A stretch of 38,055 nt of DNA from an uncultured Sutterella sp. (GTDB taxonomy: Bacteria; Pseudomonadota; Gammaproteobacteria; Burkholderiales; Burkholderiaceae_F). Positions 7,892 through 15,792 of the stretch are shown one piece after another. Made by a program: the position numbers and the translations under genes. The stretch is from the NCBI GenBank assembly GCA_905206365.1, contig CAJLHF010000018.1, forward strand, positions 1 through 38,055, in the 5' to 3' direction. Positions within the stretch are counted from its first letter, which is position 1, and the number at the start of each line of letters is the position of its first letter. A model generated the notes under the pieces. The model ran no database searches and was not told the origin of the DNA. It saw only the letters and a program-made list of their open reading frames with translations.

Positions 7892-9076
7892 TTAAATACG
7901 GGCCATCAGCGCCACGGCGTGCGCGACCATTCCTTCTTCGCGCCCGACCGCATCCATCTTTTCGTTCGTCTTCGCTTTCACGTTCACGACCTCTTCCGAG
8001 ACGCCGAGCGTCGCGGCAAGACTTGCGCGGATCGCCGCCATGTGCGGACCGATCTTCGGGCGCTCGGCGACGATCGTTGCGTCGACGTTGACGATTCCCC
8101 AACCCTTGGCGCGCGCCAGGCGCACGACTTCGGCGAGGAGTTTGCGGCTGTCGGCTCCCTTCCAGGCGGGGTCCGAGGGCGGGAAGTGTTGCCCGATGTC
8201 CCCGAGAGCGCTCGCCCCGAGGACGGCGTCGGTTACGGCATGCAAGAGAACATCCGCATCCGAATGGCCGTCGAGGCCCGTCGTATGCGGAATTTCGACG
8301 CCGCCCAAAATGAGCGGCCTCCCGGGAACAAGTCGGTGGGAATCGTACCCCTGACCGATGCGAAGAGGAATCACGGAAGCGTCTCCCAAAAGAAGGCCGG
8401 CGATTTTTTCGTCGCCCGGCTGTGTGACCTTGATGTTGGTCGTTCGACCCGAAACCACCTTGACGACGTGACCCGCACGCTCCATGGCGGAAGCTTCGTC
8501 GGTGATACCCGTGCGGTCGCCCGAAAGCGCCGCGATCAGTTCCCCCGCACGGAAGCACTGCGGGGTTGCCGCCCGCCAGAGCGCTTCGCGCGGCAGGGTT
8601 TCGACCACCCGACGATCCCGATCGGCGCGCTTGACGGTATCCGTCATCGGGACGGCCAAAAGGCCCCCGGCCGCCTGCGGGTCGGCGAGTACTTCGTCGA
8701 TCAGATGTTCGACCTCGCTCGGGCGCACGCAAGGGCGTGCCGCATCGTGAACGAGCACGAGCGCATCGTCGGGAAAGCCCGCCGCAAGCAGGCCGTTCAG
8801 CACGGAGTCCGCCCGTTCGGCGCCTCCCGCCCGCAACACCCGAACGCCCTCGGGAAAGTCCCGTGCCGCCTCGTCGATATGGGGATCCTCGGGACTCACG
8901 ACGACGACCGTTTCCGCAACGCGCCCGACCGAGGCGATCGCGCGCACCGTGTGCACGAGCATCGGCCAAGCGCCGAGTTTCAGATACTGCTTCGGACGGT
9001 CGGCACCCATGCGGCGCCCGACGCCTGCGGCACAGATGAGCGCGACGATGCGCGAGGTTTCGGCGGAAGCGGACAT
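7892..9076 (-). CDS. ispDF: Bifunctional IspD/IspF (MEP cytidylyltransferase / MEcPP synthase)
   Basis: Single 394-residue protein catalysing two steps of the non-mevalonate isoprenoid pathway. Residues 8-232 are IspD: nucleotide-binding loop CAAGVGRRMGADRPKQYLKL, then VLVHDAARPCV and a C-terminal DEKIAGLLL. Residues 237-394 are IspF: GQGYDSHRLVPGRPLILGGV with metal ligands Asp245 and His247, then DGHSDADVLLHAVTDAVLGA (His279) and GDIGQHFPPSDP. The linker is only a few residues. In most betaproteobacteria ispD and ispF are separate; the fusion is better known from alpha- and epsilonproteobacteria. The start at 9076 has GAGGGA about nine bases upstream; the open frame extending to 9640 is antisense to the next gene. 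The end is marked by the shared terminator. Confidence 0.93.
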   Translation of the reverse strand: MSASAETSRIVALICAAGVGRRMGADRPKQYLKLGAWPMLVHTVRAIASVGRVAETVVVVSPEDPHIDEAARDFPEGVRVLRAGGAERADSVLNGLLAAGFPDDALVLVHDAARPCVRPSEVEHLIDEVLADPQAAGGLLAVPMTDTVKRADRDRRVVETLPREALWRAATPQCFRAGELIAALSGDRTGITDEASAMERAGHVVKVVSGRTTNIKVTQPGDEKIAGLLLGDASVIPLRIGQGYDSHRLVPGRPLILGGVEIPHTTGLDGHSDADVLLHAVTDAVLGASALGDIGQHFPPSDPAWKGADSRKLLAEVVRLARAKGWGIVNVDATIVAERPKIGPHMAAIRASLAATLGVSEEVVNVKAKTNEKMDAVGREEGMVAHAVALMARI

Positions 9077-9280
9077 GACGGCGGTCCCTCGAATAAAAAA
9101 GACGAACAATGTCGAAAGAATAGCCAAACGAAGCGCGATGCGGGCGGGAATTTTTCCGCCCGCCGTGAGAAAATGACGATCCTTCGTGCGGCACGTCCGC
9201 CGACGGTCCGCACGTTCGCAGCGCCGAACCGACTGCTTTTTCAAACGCCCCCAACCGCAACGCTCGCTCTCACAAGAATC

Positions 9281-9775
9281 ATGGAAGTCTTTTTCGAACG
9301 CCTCATGTACGCCGCTCGTTGGCTTCTTGCTCCGCTTTACATCGGACTCTCGGCCGCCCTCCTCGCTCTGGCGGTCAAGTTTTTCCAGGAAGTTTTCCAC
9401 ATCCTGCCGCACGTACTGGAACTTACGGAAGCGGACCTCATCCTCGGTATTCTTTCCCTGATCGACATGGGCCTCGTGGGAGGCCTCATCGTCATGGTGA
9501 TGTTCTCGGGCTACGAAAACTTCGTCTCGGCCCTCAACATCGGAGAGCACACCGAAAAGCTCGAATGGCTCGGCAAAATGGATGCGGGATCGCTCAAAAA
9601 CAAGGTCGCCGCGTCGATCGTCGCCATTTCGTCCATTCACCTCCTGCGCGTCTTCATGGAACTTCAGACGATTCCCGACTCAAAACTCCTCTGGTACGTC
9701 GTGATCCACCTCACGTTCGTCCTCTCGGCCGTCGTGATGGCCAAGATCGACCTCATGCACAAAGAAGCGCATTGA
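9281..9775 (+). CDS. UPF0114 (YqhA) family integral membrane protein
   Basis: Membrane protein of 164 residues with about four hydrophobic segments (roughly 10-32, 50-78, 105-123, 136-154). Family-typical stretches are RWLLAPLYIGLS near the start, IDMGLVGGLIVMVMFSGYEN, and LLWYVVIHLTFVLSAVVMA near the end. The biochemical role of the family is not established to my knowledge. It diverges from ispDF, with about 200 bases between, and a terminator hairpin follows the stop, so it is probably transcribed alone. The ATG at 9281 gives the canonical N-terminus; the long open frame upstream is antisense to ispDF. Confidence 0.9.
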   Translation: MEVFFERLMYAARWLLAPLYIGLSAALLALAVKFFQEVFHILPHVLELTEADLILGILSLIDMGLVGGLIVMVMFSGYENFVSALNIGEHTEKLEWLGKMDAGSLKNKVAASIVAISSIHLLRVFMELQTIPDSKLLWYVVIHLTFVLSAVVMAKIDLMHKEAH

Positions 9776-9822
9776 GAACCGCATACCGAGCCCGAGGCAC
9801 TTCGGGCTCGCGAACATTCGAA

Positions 9823-9858
9823 GGGTCGCCCGCACGGTCGGGCGGCCCTTTTTCCTTT
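9823..9858 (+). terminator. Intrinsic terminator after the UPF0114 gene
   Basis: GGGTCGCCCG pairs with CGGGCGGCCC (one G-T pair) around a six-base loop, followed by TTTTTCCTTT. A further hairpin (CGAGCCCGAG with CTTCGGGCTCG) lies just before it. Confidence 0.8.
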
Positions 9859-9970
9859 CCGCGAACGCAAAACCTCTCATTTTTTTCGGATTAGCACGGA
9901 TAAGGGATGCCCCGCGAACGGGACGCCGCGAACCCCCTCCGGGGGCGCCACGAAAATTCACGTTTTTCAA

Positions 9971-9989
9971 TGACATTGACAAAATGTCA
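9971..9989. promoter_or_regulatory. Palindromic operator candidate upstream of the FadL gene
   Basis: TGACATT-GACAA-AATGTCA is a perfect inverted repeat with seven-base arms and a five-base spacer in the 469-base gap (9776-10244) before the porin gene. It includes a -35-like TTGACA (9976-9981), so a bound regulator would cover the promoter; no good -10 is visible downstream. The rest of the gap, apart from the terminator at 9823, shows nothing I can assign. Confidence 0.4.
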
Positions 9990-10244
9990 CAGGTCTCCGG
10001 AGGATACGCCTCGCATCATCCGCCCTCATCCGTTGCATCCCTCCGGGGTGTTTTTGCGGGTCACCTTAAGGGTTTACCGCTAGACCTTTCCTCCGGGCTT
10101 CGGTATTCTCTCCCTCCGCGCGTCTGCGAGCGTCCTTCCGGAGTGCGTCGCCGACCGAAAAAACAGCAAAAAAGCACAAACAAGCTCACAGAGCAGAACC
10201 CGTCTTCGAGAACCCCGAAGGGTCCGGAGCAAGGAACAGACATC

Positions 10245-11594
10245 GTGAAGAACACCTCCTTCAAGATCGCTGCGGCCTCGGCTGCCGTTGCGTCCCTTTT
10301 CGCGTCCGCGGCGAACGCCGGCGGCTTCCAGCTTACCGAACAGTCCGCGCTCGGCCTCGGCCGTGCCTACGCCGGTGCGGGCGTCGACGGCGCCGACGTC
10401 TCGGGCGTCTACTACAACCCCGCGAGCATGACGCTCACTCCGGGCACCGCCGCTCAGCTCGGCTTCGTCGGCGTGGGTCTCAACCTCGACTACGCCGACA
10501 ACAGCGGCACCACCGAAAACGGTCGCAAGGCGCCCGAACTCATTCCTCACGCCTACATCTCGCACCAGGTGAACGACACGACCTGGGTGGGCTTCTCCTT
10601 CACGGTTCCCTTCGGCATGGCGACCGAATACGACCGTAACTGGGCCCACAAGGATCACGGTACGGACGCCGAAATCATGGTGTTCGACTTCAACCCGAGC
10701 GTGGCCTGGAAAGTGACGGACAAGGTTCGCCTCGGCGCGGGGATTTCCCTCCAGTACGTCGACGCGTCGCTCGGCATGGGCGGCACGGCTCCGACGGGCA
10801 ACGACGTTCACGGTCAGCTCGAAGCGACGAGCACGGCCTGGGGTTGGAACGCCGGCATCCTCTTCACACCGGTCGAAACCGTTCGTCTCGGCCTTTCCTA
10901 CCGTTCGCAGATCCAGCACAAGGCCGAAGGCGATCTGACGATCGACGGTCTTGCTCCCCTCACGCTCGCTCCGGGCATGTCCATCCCGCTTGACCACTTC
11001 AACGGCACGTACGATTCGGGCGCCGTCGTCTCGGCTCCCGCCTGGGCCATGATGAGCGCGGCCTGGGACGTCAACAGCTGGCTGAGCCTCTACGCCACGT
11101 TCCGCTGGACCGACTGGTCGAGCTTCGAATCGCTCAAAGTCGACACGAGCGCCCTCGAAGGCGCCATTCAGAGCAATATCAGCAAGTTCCCGCTGAAGCC
11201 CGAGGAACTGGGTAAGGTGAATGCCGTGGTCGGCCAGATGGTCGAAGGCATGAGCTACATCCGCAACAACTGGCGCGACACGTACCTCTACAGCGTGGGC
11301 GGCGACCTGCGCGTCAACTCCTTCTGGACGTTGCGCGGCGGTATCGCCTACGAAACCTCGCCCATCCAGGAACGCGAAACCCGTACGGCGATCATTCCGG
11401 ACGCGGACCGCTGGTGGTTCTCCGTCGGCTCGACCTTCCACTGGACGAAGGACTTCCAGACGGACGTGGGCTTCTCGCACCTGCACGGCGTGCACGAACG
11501 CTCCCTCTACGACAAGGAAACGGGTAAAGAGCTCGGCAAGTTCCGCAAGCTCGACGCCTATCTCCTCGGCGTTCAGGCCCAGTACCGCTTCTAA
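10245..11594 (+). CDS. FadL/TodX-family outer membrane hydrophobic-compound transporter
   Basis: Outer membrane beta-barrel of 449 residues of the long-chain fatty acid and aromatic hydrocarbon transport family. A signal peptide (about residues 1-25) ends at ASAANA, and the mature protein begins GGFQLTEQSALGLGRAYAGA, the FadL hallmark plug region, followed by the conserved VYYNPASMTL. The C-terminus ends in Phe (AQYRF), as expected for BAM-dependent folding. The start is a GTG at 10245 with AAGGA nine bases upstream; this gives a proper signal peptide, whereas the open frame upstream does not. Substrate could be fatty acids or other hydrophobic molecules; no degradation genes lie nearby. Its terminator is shared with the converging lyase gene. 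Confidence 0.92.
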   Translation: MKNTSFKIAAASAAVASLFASAANAGGFQLTEQSALGLGRAYAGAGVDGADVSGVYYNPASMTLTPGTAAQLGFVGVGLNLDYADNSGTTENGRKAPELIPHAYISHQVNDTTWVGFSFTVPFGMATEYDRNWAHKDHGTDAEIMVFDFNPSVAWKVTDKVRLGAGISLQYVDASLGMGGTAPTGNDVHGQLEATSTAWGWNAGILFTPVETVRLGLSYRSQIQHKAEGDLTIDGLAPLTLAPGMSIPLDHFNGTYDSGAVVSAPAWAMMSAAWDVNSWLSLYATFRWTDWSSFESLKVDTSALEGAIQSNISKFPLKPEELGKVNAVVGQMVEGMSYIRNNWRDTYLYSVGGDLRVNSFWTLRGGIAYETSPIQERETRTAIIPDADRWWFSVGSTFHWTKDFQTDVGFSHLHGVHERSLYDKETGKELGKFRKLDAYLLGVQAQYRF

Positions 11595-11648
11595 GGCGAA
11601 ATGGTCGACCGGGCGGGTGCGTCCCGTCCGAGTTTGACCTCCATGCGA

Positions 11649-11693
11649 AAACGACCTCGAAACCCGTTGCGGGCGTCGAGGTCGTTTCGTTTT
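11649..11693. terminator. Bidirectional terminator between FadL and lyase genes
   Basis: AAACGACCTCGA (11649-11660) pairs perfectly with TCGAGGTCGTTT (11676-11687), with CGTTTTC after it on the plus strand and TTTTCGC on the minus strand. Confidence 0.75.
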
Positions 11694-11718
11694 CAGAGTC
11701 GAAGATTCGGGCGCTCGG

Positions 11719-13764
11719 TTACGGCTCGTAGGTTTCGAGCACTTCGACGCCGCGACGGATGTCGTCGGTGAAGATGCGGTCCGATTTCACATACGGCACC
11801 GCCTTGCGGTACGCCTCGTAGAACGCTTGCGTCTTCGCACCGAGCTTCAGGTCTTTCGTCTTCAGATTGCGGCGAAGGTCGACGGCCTGGGCGGCGTGCA
11901 GAGTTTCGAGCGAATAGATCTGCATGAGATTTCGGTCGATCGAACCGAGGCGCTTTGCGGCCTGAAGGAGGTTCGTGAAGGTGTCTTCGATTTCACCCGC
12001 AACGGACATCCCGTAAAGGCTCACGGGCTGAGCGAGCGCCATGTTGTCGACGTGCAGGCCCATGAAGGCCTTCTGGATGGCGCCGAACGCGTGACCCTTG
12101 TTTTCGGGGTCGGAGAGGAAGCGCGTGAGCCCCGTGAAGTGGTCGTACGAGAGGTGCACGGTACGCTGCACGCTGTAGTGCGAGAGGTGAGCCATCGCAA
12201 GCGACGTGCGCTGCAGGGCAAGCGCGACGGGCAGGGGATTGAAGTTCCCCGAAGGGATGATCGCACCCTTCACACCGTTCCCTTCCACGAAATAGCCCGC
12301 CACCTGAGTCGATTCGGCGCGGTACGCGTCGTCCGCGTTGAGAATCGTCGACGGGTTGTCGTCCGTGCTGTTGATTTGGACGAGGATCTGCGCATTAAGG
12401 TCTTTGAGCGCGCGGCGCGCTTCGTTGAGACCGTAGACCGTCACGCGGAAAGAAAGCGGATCCTGCAGGGGCCGCATCGCGTCCGCCTTCCACAGGTAGG
12501 AGCCCGTCAGCACGTCGCGCATGTCGGCGACCGTTTCGGAAAGCCCTTCGAAGGGACGAGTGCCGATCGTTTGCGGAAGAATCGGCGCCACGTTCCCGTT
12601 CAAGCCTTCGAGCGACAGCCCGTAGACCGTGGGCGTTAGGCGCACGATGCGCGCCGCGTTGCGAGCGGCGTCGATCGCGTAGGCCATGGCGACGGAATTG
12701 TTCGAGAGGATCGCAAGTGCATCCTTGCCTTCGGGAACGAGGGGGTCGATCCCCGCCTTCGAAAGCGCTTCTTTGCCCGTGACGACGCGACCGTCCACCT
12801 CGGCCTTCCATTCGCCGATCATGACGGCGCCCACGTGGGAAGCGAGCAGAATGTCGGCTTCGCCCACGGACCCTTCCGAGGGAATGAGGGGCGTGACGCC
12901 CCTATTGAGAAGATCGCGGTAGAGTTCCGCCACGCGGGCCTGAGCGCCCGATTTACCTGCCAGGAGGGTGTTGAGGCGAATCACCATCGAGAGGCGCGCG
13001 AGGTTCGTGGGCATCATTTCACCCGCACCCGCGGAGTGGGAGCGAAGCGCGTTGTAGTTGAAAGCGCGAGAGGCTTCGAGCACTTCGGGCGAGAGCGTCC
13101 CGTCGGCGGTGAAGAGCTTCTGGTCTTTGTTGAGACCCACGCCCACGGTGAGACCGTAGACGGCCTGGCCCTTCGCGGCCGAGGCCATCACGAGCTTGTG
13201 AGAGTCTTCGAGAAGCCGCATGGCTTCGGGAGCGATCGCCACGTCGGCCTTGCCTTCGGCAACGGCCCAGGCGTCTTCGATCGTCAAGCGGGTCCCGTCG
13301 AGCGTGACGGTGGCGGCACCCGCAGCGGTGCAGGCGATCCCCTCGCCGTAGTGGTGCGAGGCGTGCGGATTCGGTTCGGGCAGGTTCTCGGTCTTTTTCG
13401 CGAGATCCTTGTAGGAGCCGTGGCAGGCGAGGCAGGCCTTGTCCGAAGGCACGACGAAGGGGTTGCCGGCGACGGCGTTTTCCTTCGTGTGGCAGGCGGA
13501 GCAGTCCGTGAGCGCCGTGCGAGCGGCTTCGACTTTGACGCGGTGAGCGCGGTGCTTTTCGGGTACGGCCTGGCGAACATCGTCGGGAACGTCCTCGCGG
13601 GGCGGTTCTTCGGCAAGGCGCGACGCTTTTTCTCGCTCGCCGTACCGCTTGCAATGTTCGGAGCGTACGCGCTTTTGTACGCGACGGCCGAAACGCGTCT
13701 TGCCGCGGCCGGGCTCGTACTCGGACTCGGCGTAGCGGCGGGCTTTGCAAGCATCGTCGGTCAA
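11719..13764 (-). CDS. HAL/PAL-like aromatic amino acid lyase, chimeric 5' end (fused to truncated cytochrome c)
   Basis: From about 13320 down to the stop the frame encodes a complete-looking histidine/phenylalanine ammonia-lyase fold of about 530 residues: TVTLDGTRLTIEDAW at the start, VYGLTVGVGLN (catalytic Tyr loop), RSHSAGAGEMMPTNLA, RLNTLLAGKSGA, NSTDDNPST and GNFNPLPVALA. The site that normally reads GSVGASGD, where Ala-Ser-Gly forms the MIO cofactor, reads GSVGEADILL here, so this is a divergent or non-MIO relative. Upstream of 13320 the same frame runs into a truncated multiheme cytochrome c and then into sequence antisense to an MFS fragment, with no signal peptide or plausible start. 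The original lyase start has evidently been lost, perhaps with an export signal. Whether the product is made is unclear; the frame stays open 681 codons. Confidence 0.6.
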   Translation of the reverse strand: MTDDACKARRYAESEYEPGRGKTRFGRRVQKRVRSEHCKRYGEREKASRLAEEPPREDVPDDVRQAVPEKHRAHRVKVEAARTALTDCSACHTKENAVAGNPFVVPSDKACLACHGSYKDLAKKTENLPEPNPHASHHYGEGIACTAAGAATVTLDGTRLTIEDAWAVAEGKADVAIAPEAMRLLEDSHKLVMASAAKGQAVYGLTVGVGLNKDQKLFTADGTLSPEVLEASRAFNYNALRSHSAGAGEMMPTNLARLSMVIRLNTLLAGKSGAQARVAELYRDLLNRGVTPLIPSEGSVGEADILLASHVGAVMIGEWKAEVDGRVVTGKEALSKAGIDPLVPEGKDALAILSNNSVAMAYAIDAARNAARIVRLTPTVYGLSLEGLNGNVAPILPQTIGTRPFEGLSETVADMRDVLTGSYLWKADAMRPLQDPLSFRVTVYGLNEARRALKDLNAQILVQINSTDDNPSTILNADDAYRAESTQVAGYFVEGNGVKGAIIPSGNFNPLPVALALQRTSLAMAHLSHYSVQRTVHLSYDHFTGLTRFLSDPENKGHAFGAIQKAFMGLHVDNMALAQPVSLYGMSVAGEIEDTFTNLLQAAKRLGSIDRNLMQIYSLETLHAAQAVDLRRNLKTKDLKLGAKTQAFYEAYRKAVPYVKSDRIFTDDIRRGVEVLETYEP
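13321..13548 (-). pseudogene. Fragment of a periplasmic multiheme (tetraheme-type) cytochrome c
   Basis: About 75 residues with two intact haem-binding motifs, CSACH (13489-13503) and CLACH (13420-13434). The region after the second, ACLACHGSYKDLAKKT then EPNPHASHHYGEGIAC, is typical of tetraheme cytochrome domains of fumarate reductase-type flavocytochromes and their separate cytochrome subunits. The third motif breaks off after CTA and continues in frame into the lyase; the fourth haem site and any flavin domain are absent. The signal peptide is also missing, because the sequence upstream becomes antisense to an MFS gene at about 13520-13548. Haem could not be attached without export, so I regard it as a remnant. 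Confidence 0.7.
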
Positions 13765-14028
13765 AACCTCATCGCCACCGCCGCGCGACGGGCACCCGAC
13801 CTGGCCAACGGCCTCTTTCTCTCGGCCGCAAACTTCGGCACCGCGCTCGGCACGGCGTTTTGCGGCGTCTTTATCGGTTGGATGGGAACAAAGGCCGCGC
13901 TCTTCGGTACGCTCCTCATGTTGATCCTTGCGTTCGTACTCGTGGCGTTGCGCCTGCGTGCGGACTCGATCGATCCCGAGCCCGCGATCCCGAGCGCGAC
14001 GCAGAGTCCCGAAGGAGCGGCCGCCTGA
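13519..14028 (+). pseudogene. C-terminal fragment of an MFS transporter
   Basis: About 165 residues with five hydrophobic segments typical of the C-terminal half of a major facilitator permease: AVLFGYGLANIVGNVLAGRF, FFSLAVPLAMFGAYALLY, RLAAAGLVLGLGVAAGFASI, GLFLSAANFGTALGTAFCGV and LFGTLLMLILAFVLVALRL. It ends in a normal stop followed by a terminator. Upstream of about 13519 the frame stays open but no longer encodes membrane helices and runs antisense to the cytochrome and lyase. The N-terminal half (about 200-230 residues) is missing. Related families include arabinose-efflux-like permeases; no substrate can be given. Confidence 0.7.
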
Positions 14029-14071
14029 AGGGGGCCGGCAAGACGCGACGAACGTCGCAGACGAACGTTGG

Positions 14072-14101
14072 AAAAAAGGGGCGCCGAAGCGCCCCTTTTT
14101 T
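14072..14101. terminator. Bidirectional terminator between the MFS fragment and brnQ
   Basis: GGGGCGC-CGAA-GCGCCCC with six T on the plus strand and six T (AAAAAA on plus) on the minus strand. A second inverted repeat, CCGCCCGG with CCGGGCGG, follows closer to brnQ. Confidence 0.85.
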
Positions 14102-14167
14102 CATTCGAATCCGCGCACCCGAACCGCCCGGTCGTTTCCCGGGCGGCTCGCGTTTTGCGTGGCGCTT

Positions 14168-15538
14168 TTATGCGGGTTTCTTCCCGGTCGCAACTCCCCA
14201 GAGGATCGTGAGAAGAGCGGCCGCGGCCGCGGGCGTCACCCAGCCGAGACCCGACGCGGCCCAGGGCAAAAGGGCGAGGACGTCCGAGAGTCCCGGCACT
14301 CGCAGACCGCACCCTTCGAGCGCGAGAGTGACGGACACAACACCCGTCACGAGCATCGTCACGGGGTAGAGCTTCGGCATCGCACCGAGTCGGGGCGCCG
14401 CGAACGTGAAGAGCGCGAGCACGATCAACACGAGCGCGAGCGGATAAATCGCCACGAGCACGGGCACGGACACCTTCAAAATAAGGGTGAGCCCCGCGTT
14501 CGAGACGATCATGCTGAGGATGGCGAAAATCGCCACCCAGCCCGTGTAGCCCGGCGCCGGAATGAGACCGCGGAAGTAGTTCGAGCAGCAGGAGAGAAGC
14601 CCCACGCAGGTGTTGAGGCAGGCGATGAAGAAAATGAGGCCGAGCACGACGGCGCCCGCGGGACCGAAGAGGTGAGCCGCAGCCTGGGTGAGCGTTTGCG
14701 CCCCGTTTTCAAGCCCCGAGAAGCTTCCGCCCGTCTGAGCGCCGACGTGCGCGAGCGCGCCGTAGACGACGAGGAAGACGACGAGCGCGATGAGGCCCGC
14801 TTTGACGGTTTCCGCCACGATCGCCGACTCCTTCGTGACGCCGAAGGCGCGGATGTTCATCGCGATGATAAGACCGAAGTTGAGCGCCGCGATCGTGTCC
14901 ATCGTCTGATAGCCCTCGATGAAGCCGCGCGCGAACGCCCCTTCGGCGTAGGCACCCGTCACGGGACCGTAGTCGCCGATCGGGTTGAGAATCACCCCGA
15001 CAAAGAGCGTGAGGATGAGGAGGATCAGCAGGGGCGAGAGGCACTTCCCGAGACGTTGCGTAAGCTTCTCGGGGTTGAGCGCGATGAAAAAGGCGACGAG
15101 GAAAAAGAGCACCGAATAGAGAGCCTGCGAACCCGCGAGCAGGGGAACCCCCGCAACCGTCGATTCAAGCAGTCCCGCCGAGTCGAAGATCGGGCGCACG
15201 ACCATTTCAAAGGACGTGCTCGCCGTACGGGGAATGGCAAGCGCCGGACCGATCGAGATGTAAATGAGGAGCGTGAAGCAGAAAGCGAACGCGGGCGAGA
15301 CGCGTCGCGCGAGCGCATCGAGCCCGCCCGACTCGGCCACCGCGATGACGCCGAGAATCGGAAAGCCCACGGCGGTGAGCAAAAAGCCCGCCATGGCGAA
15401 CCACGTGTGCGTACCGGCTTCTACGCCGAGAAAGGGCGGGAAAATGAGATTGCCCGCGCCGAAGAACATGGAAAAAAGCGTGAGCCCGACGAGAAGACGA
15501 CTCTTCATCGGAAGGACGGTGAGTGTTGCGGAAGACAT
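14168..15538 (-). CDS. brnQ: Branched-chain amino acid:sodium symporter BrnQ (LIVCS family)
   Basis: Inner membrane carrier of 456 residues for leucine, isoleucine and valine, driven by a cation gradient. The family signature is near the start: LLVGLTLFSMFFGAGNLIFP, then AVGFPILGVIAVAESGGLDA and a dozen hydrophobic segments. The conserved IGPALAIPRTASTSFEM region is intact. The start is uncertain: the ATG at 15538 gives a short polar N-terminus before MKSRLLVG; the ATG at 15508 would remove ten residues, and neither has a clear ribosome-binding site. The gene diverges from mfd, with 254 bases between them in which I see only weak promoter-like elements, and ends near two terminator-like hairpins. 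Confidence 0.92.
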   Translation of the reverse strand: MSSATLTVLPMKSRLLVGLTLFSMFFGAGNLIFPPFLGVEAGTHTWFAMAGFLLTAVGFPILGVIAVAESGGLDALARRVSPAFAFCFTLLIYISIGPALAIPRTASTSFEMVVRPIFDSAGLLESTVAGVPLLAGSQALYSVLFFLVAFFIALNPEKLTQRLGKCLSPLLILLILTLFVGVILNPIGDYGPVTGAYAEGAFARGFIEGYQTMDTIAALNFGLIIAMNIRAFGVTKESAIVAETVKAGLIALVVFLVVYGALAHVGAQTGGSFSGLENGAQTLTQAAAHLFGPAGAVVLGLIFFIACLNTCVGLLSCCSNYFRGLIPAPGYTGWVAIFAILSMIVSNAGLTLILKVSVPVLVAIYPLALVLIVLALFTFAAPRLGAMPKLYPVTMLVTGVVSVTLALEGCGLRVPGLSDVLALLPWAASGLGWVTPAAAAALLTILWGVATGKKPA

Positions 15539-15792
15539 GAAGGTGGTTACGGTTGCAAGATGCCCGCGGCAAAAGAAGCGAAAGCGCCCTTCGGCGGGCC
15601 GGTTCGTCATTAAGGTTCGGGACGATAGCACGGCGCGACTGAAAAGTGTTTTCATCTGTTGCGTCGGCCTCGAACCGCATCTCGAAAGCGTCCGACCCGC
15701 TCCGAGTACAATTTCCACTTTCAAATGCAGGCCTCCGGCCTTCGGGTCCCGGCACCGCACTCTCGTTTCTCGGTTTCACGTTTTCTTTTGAA

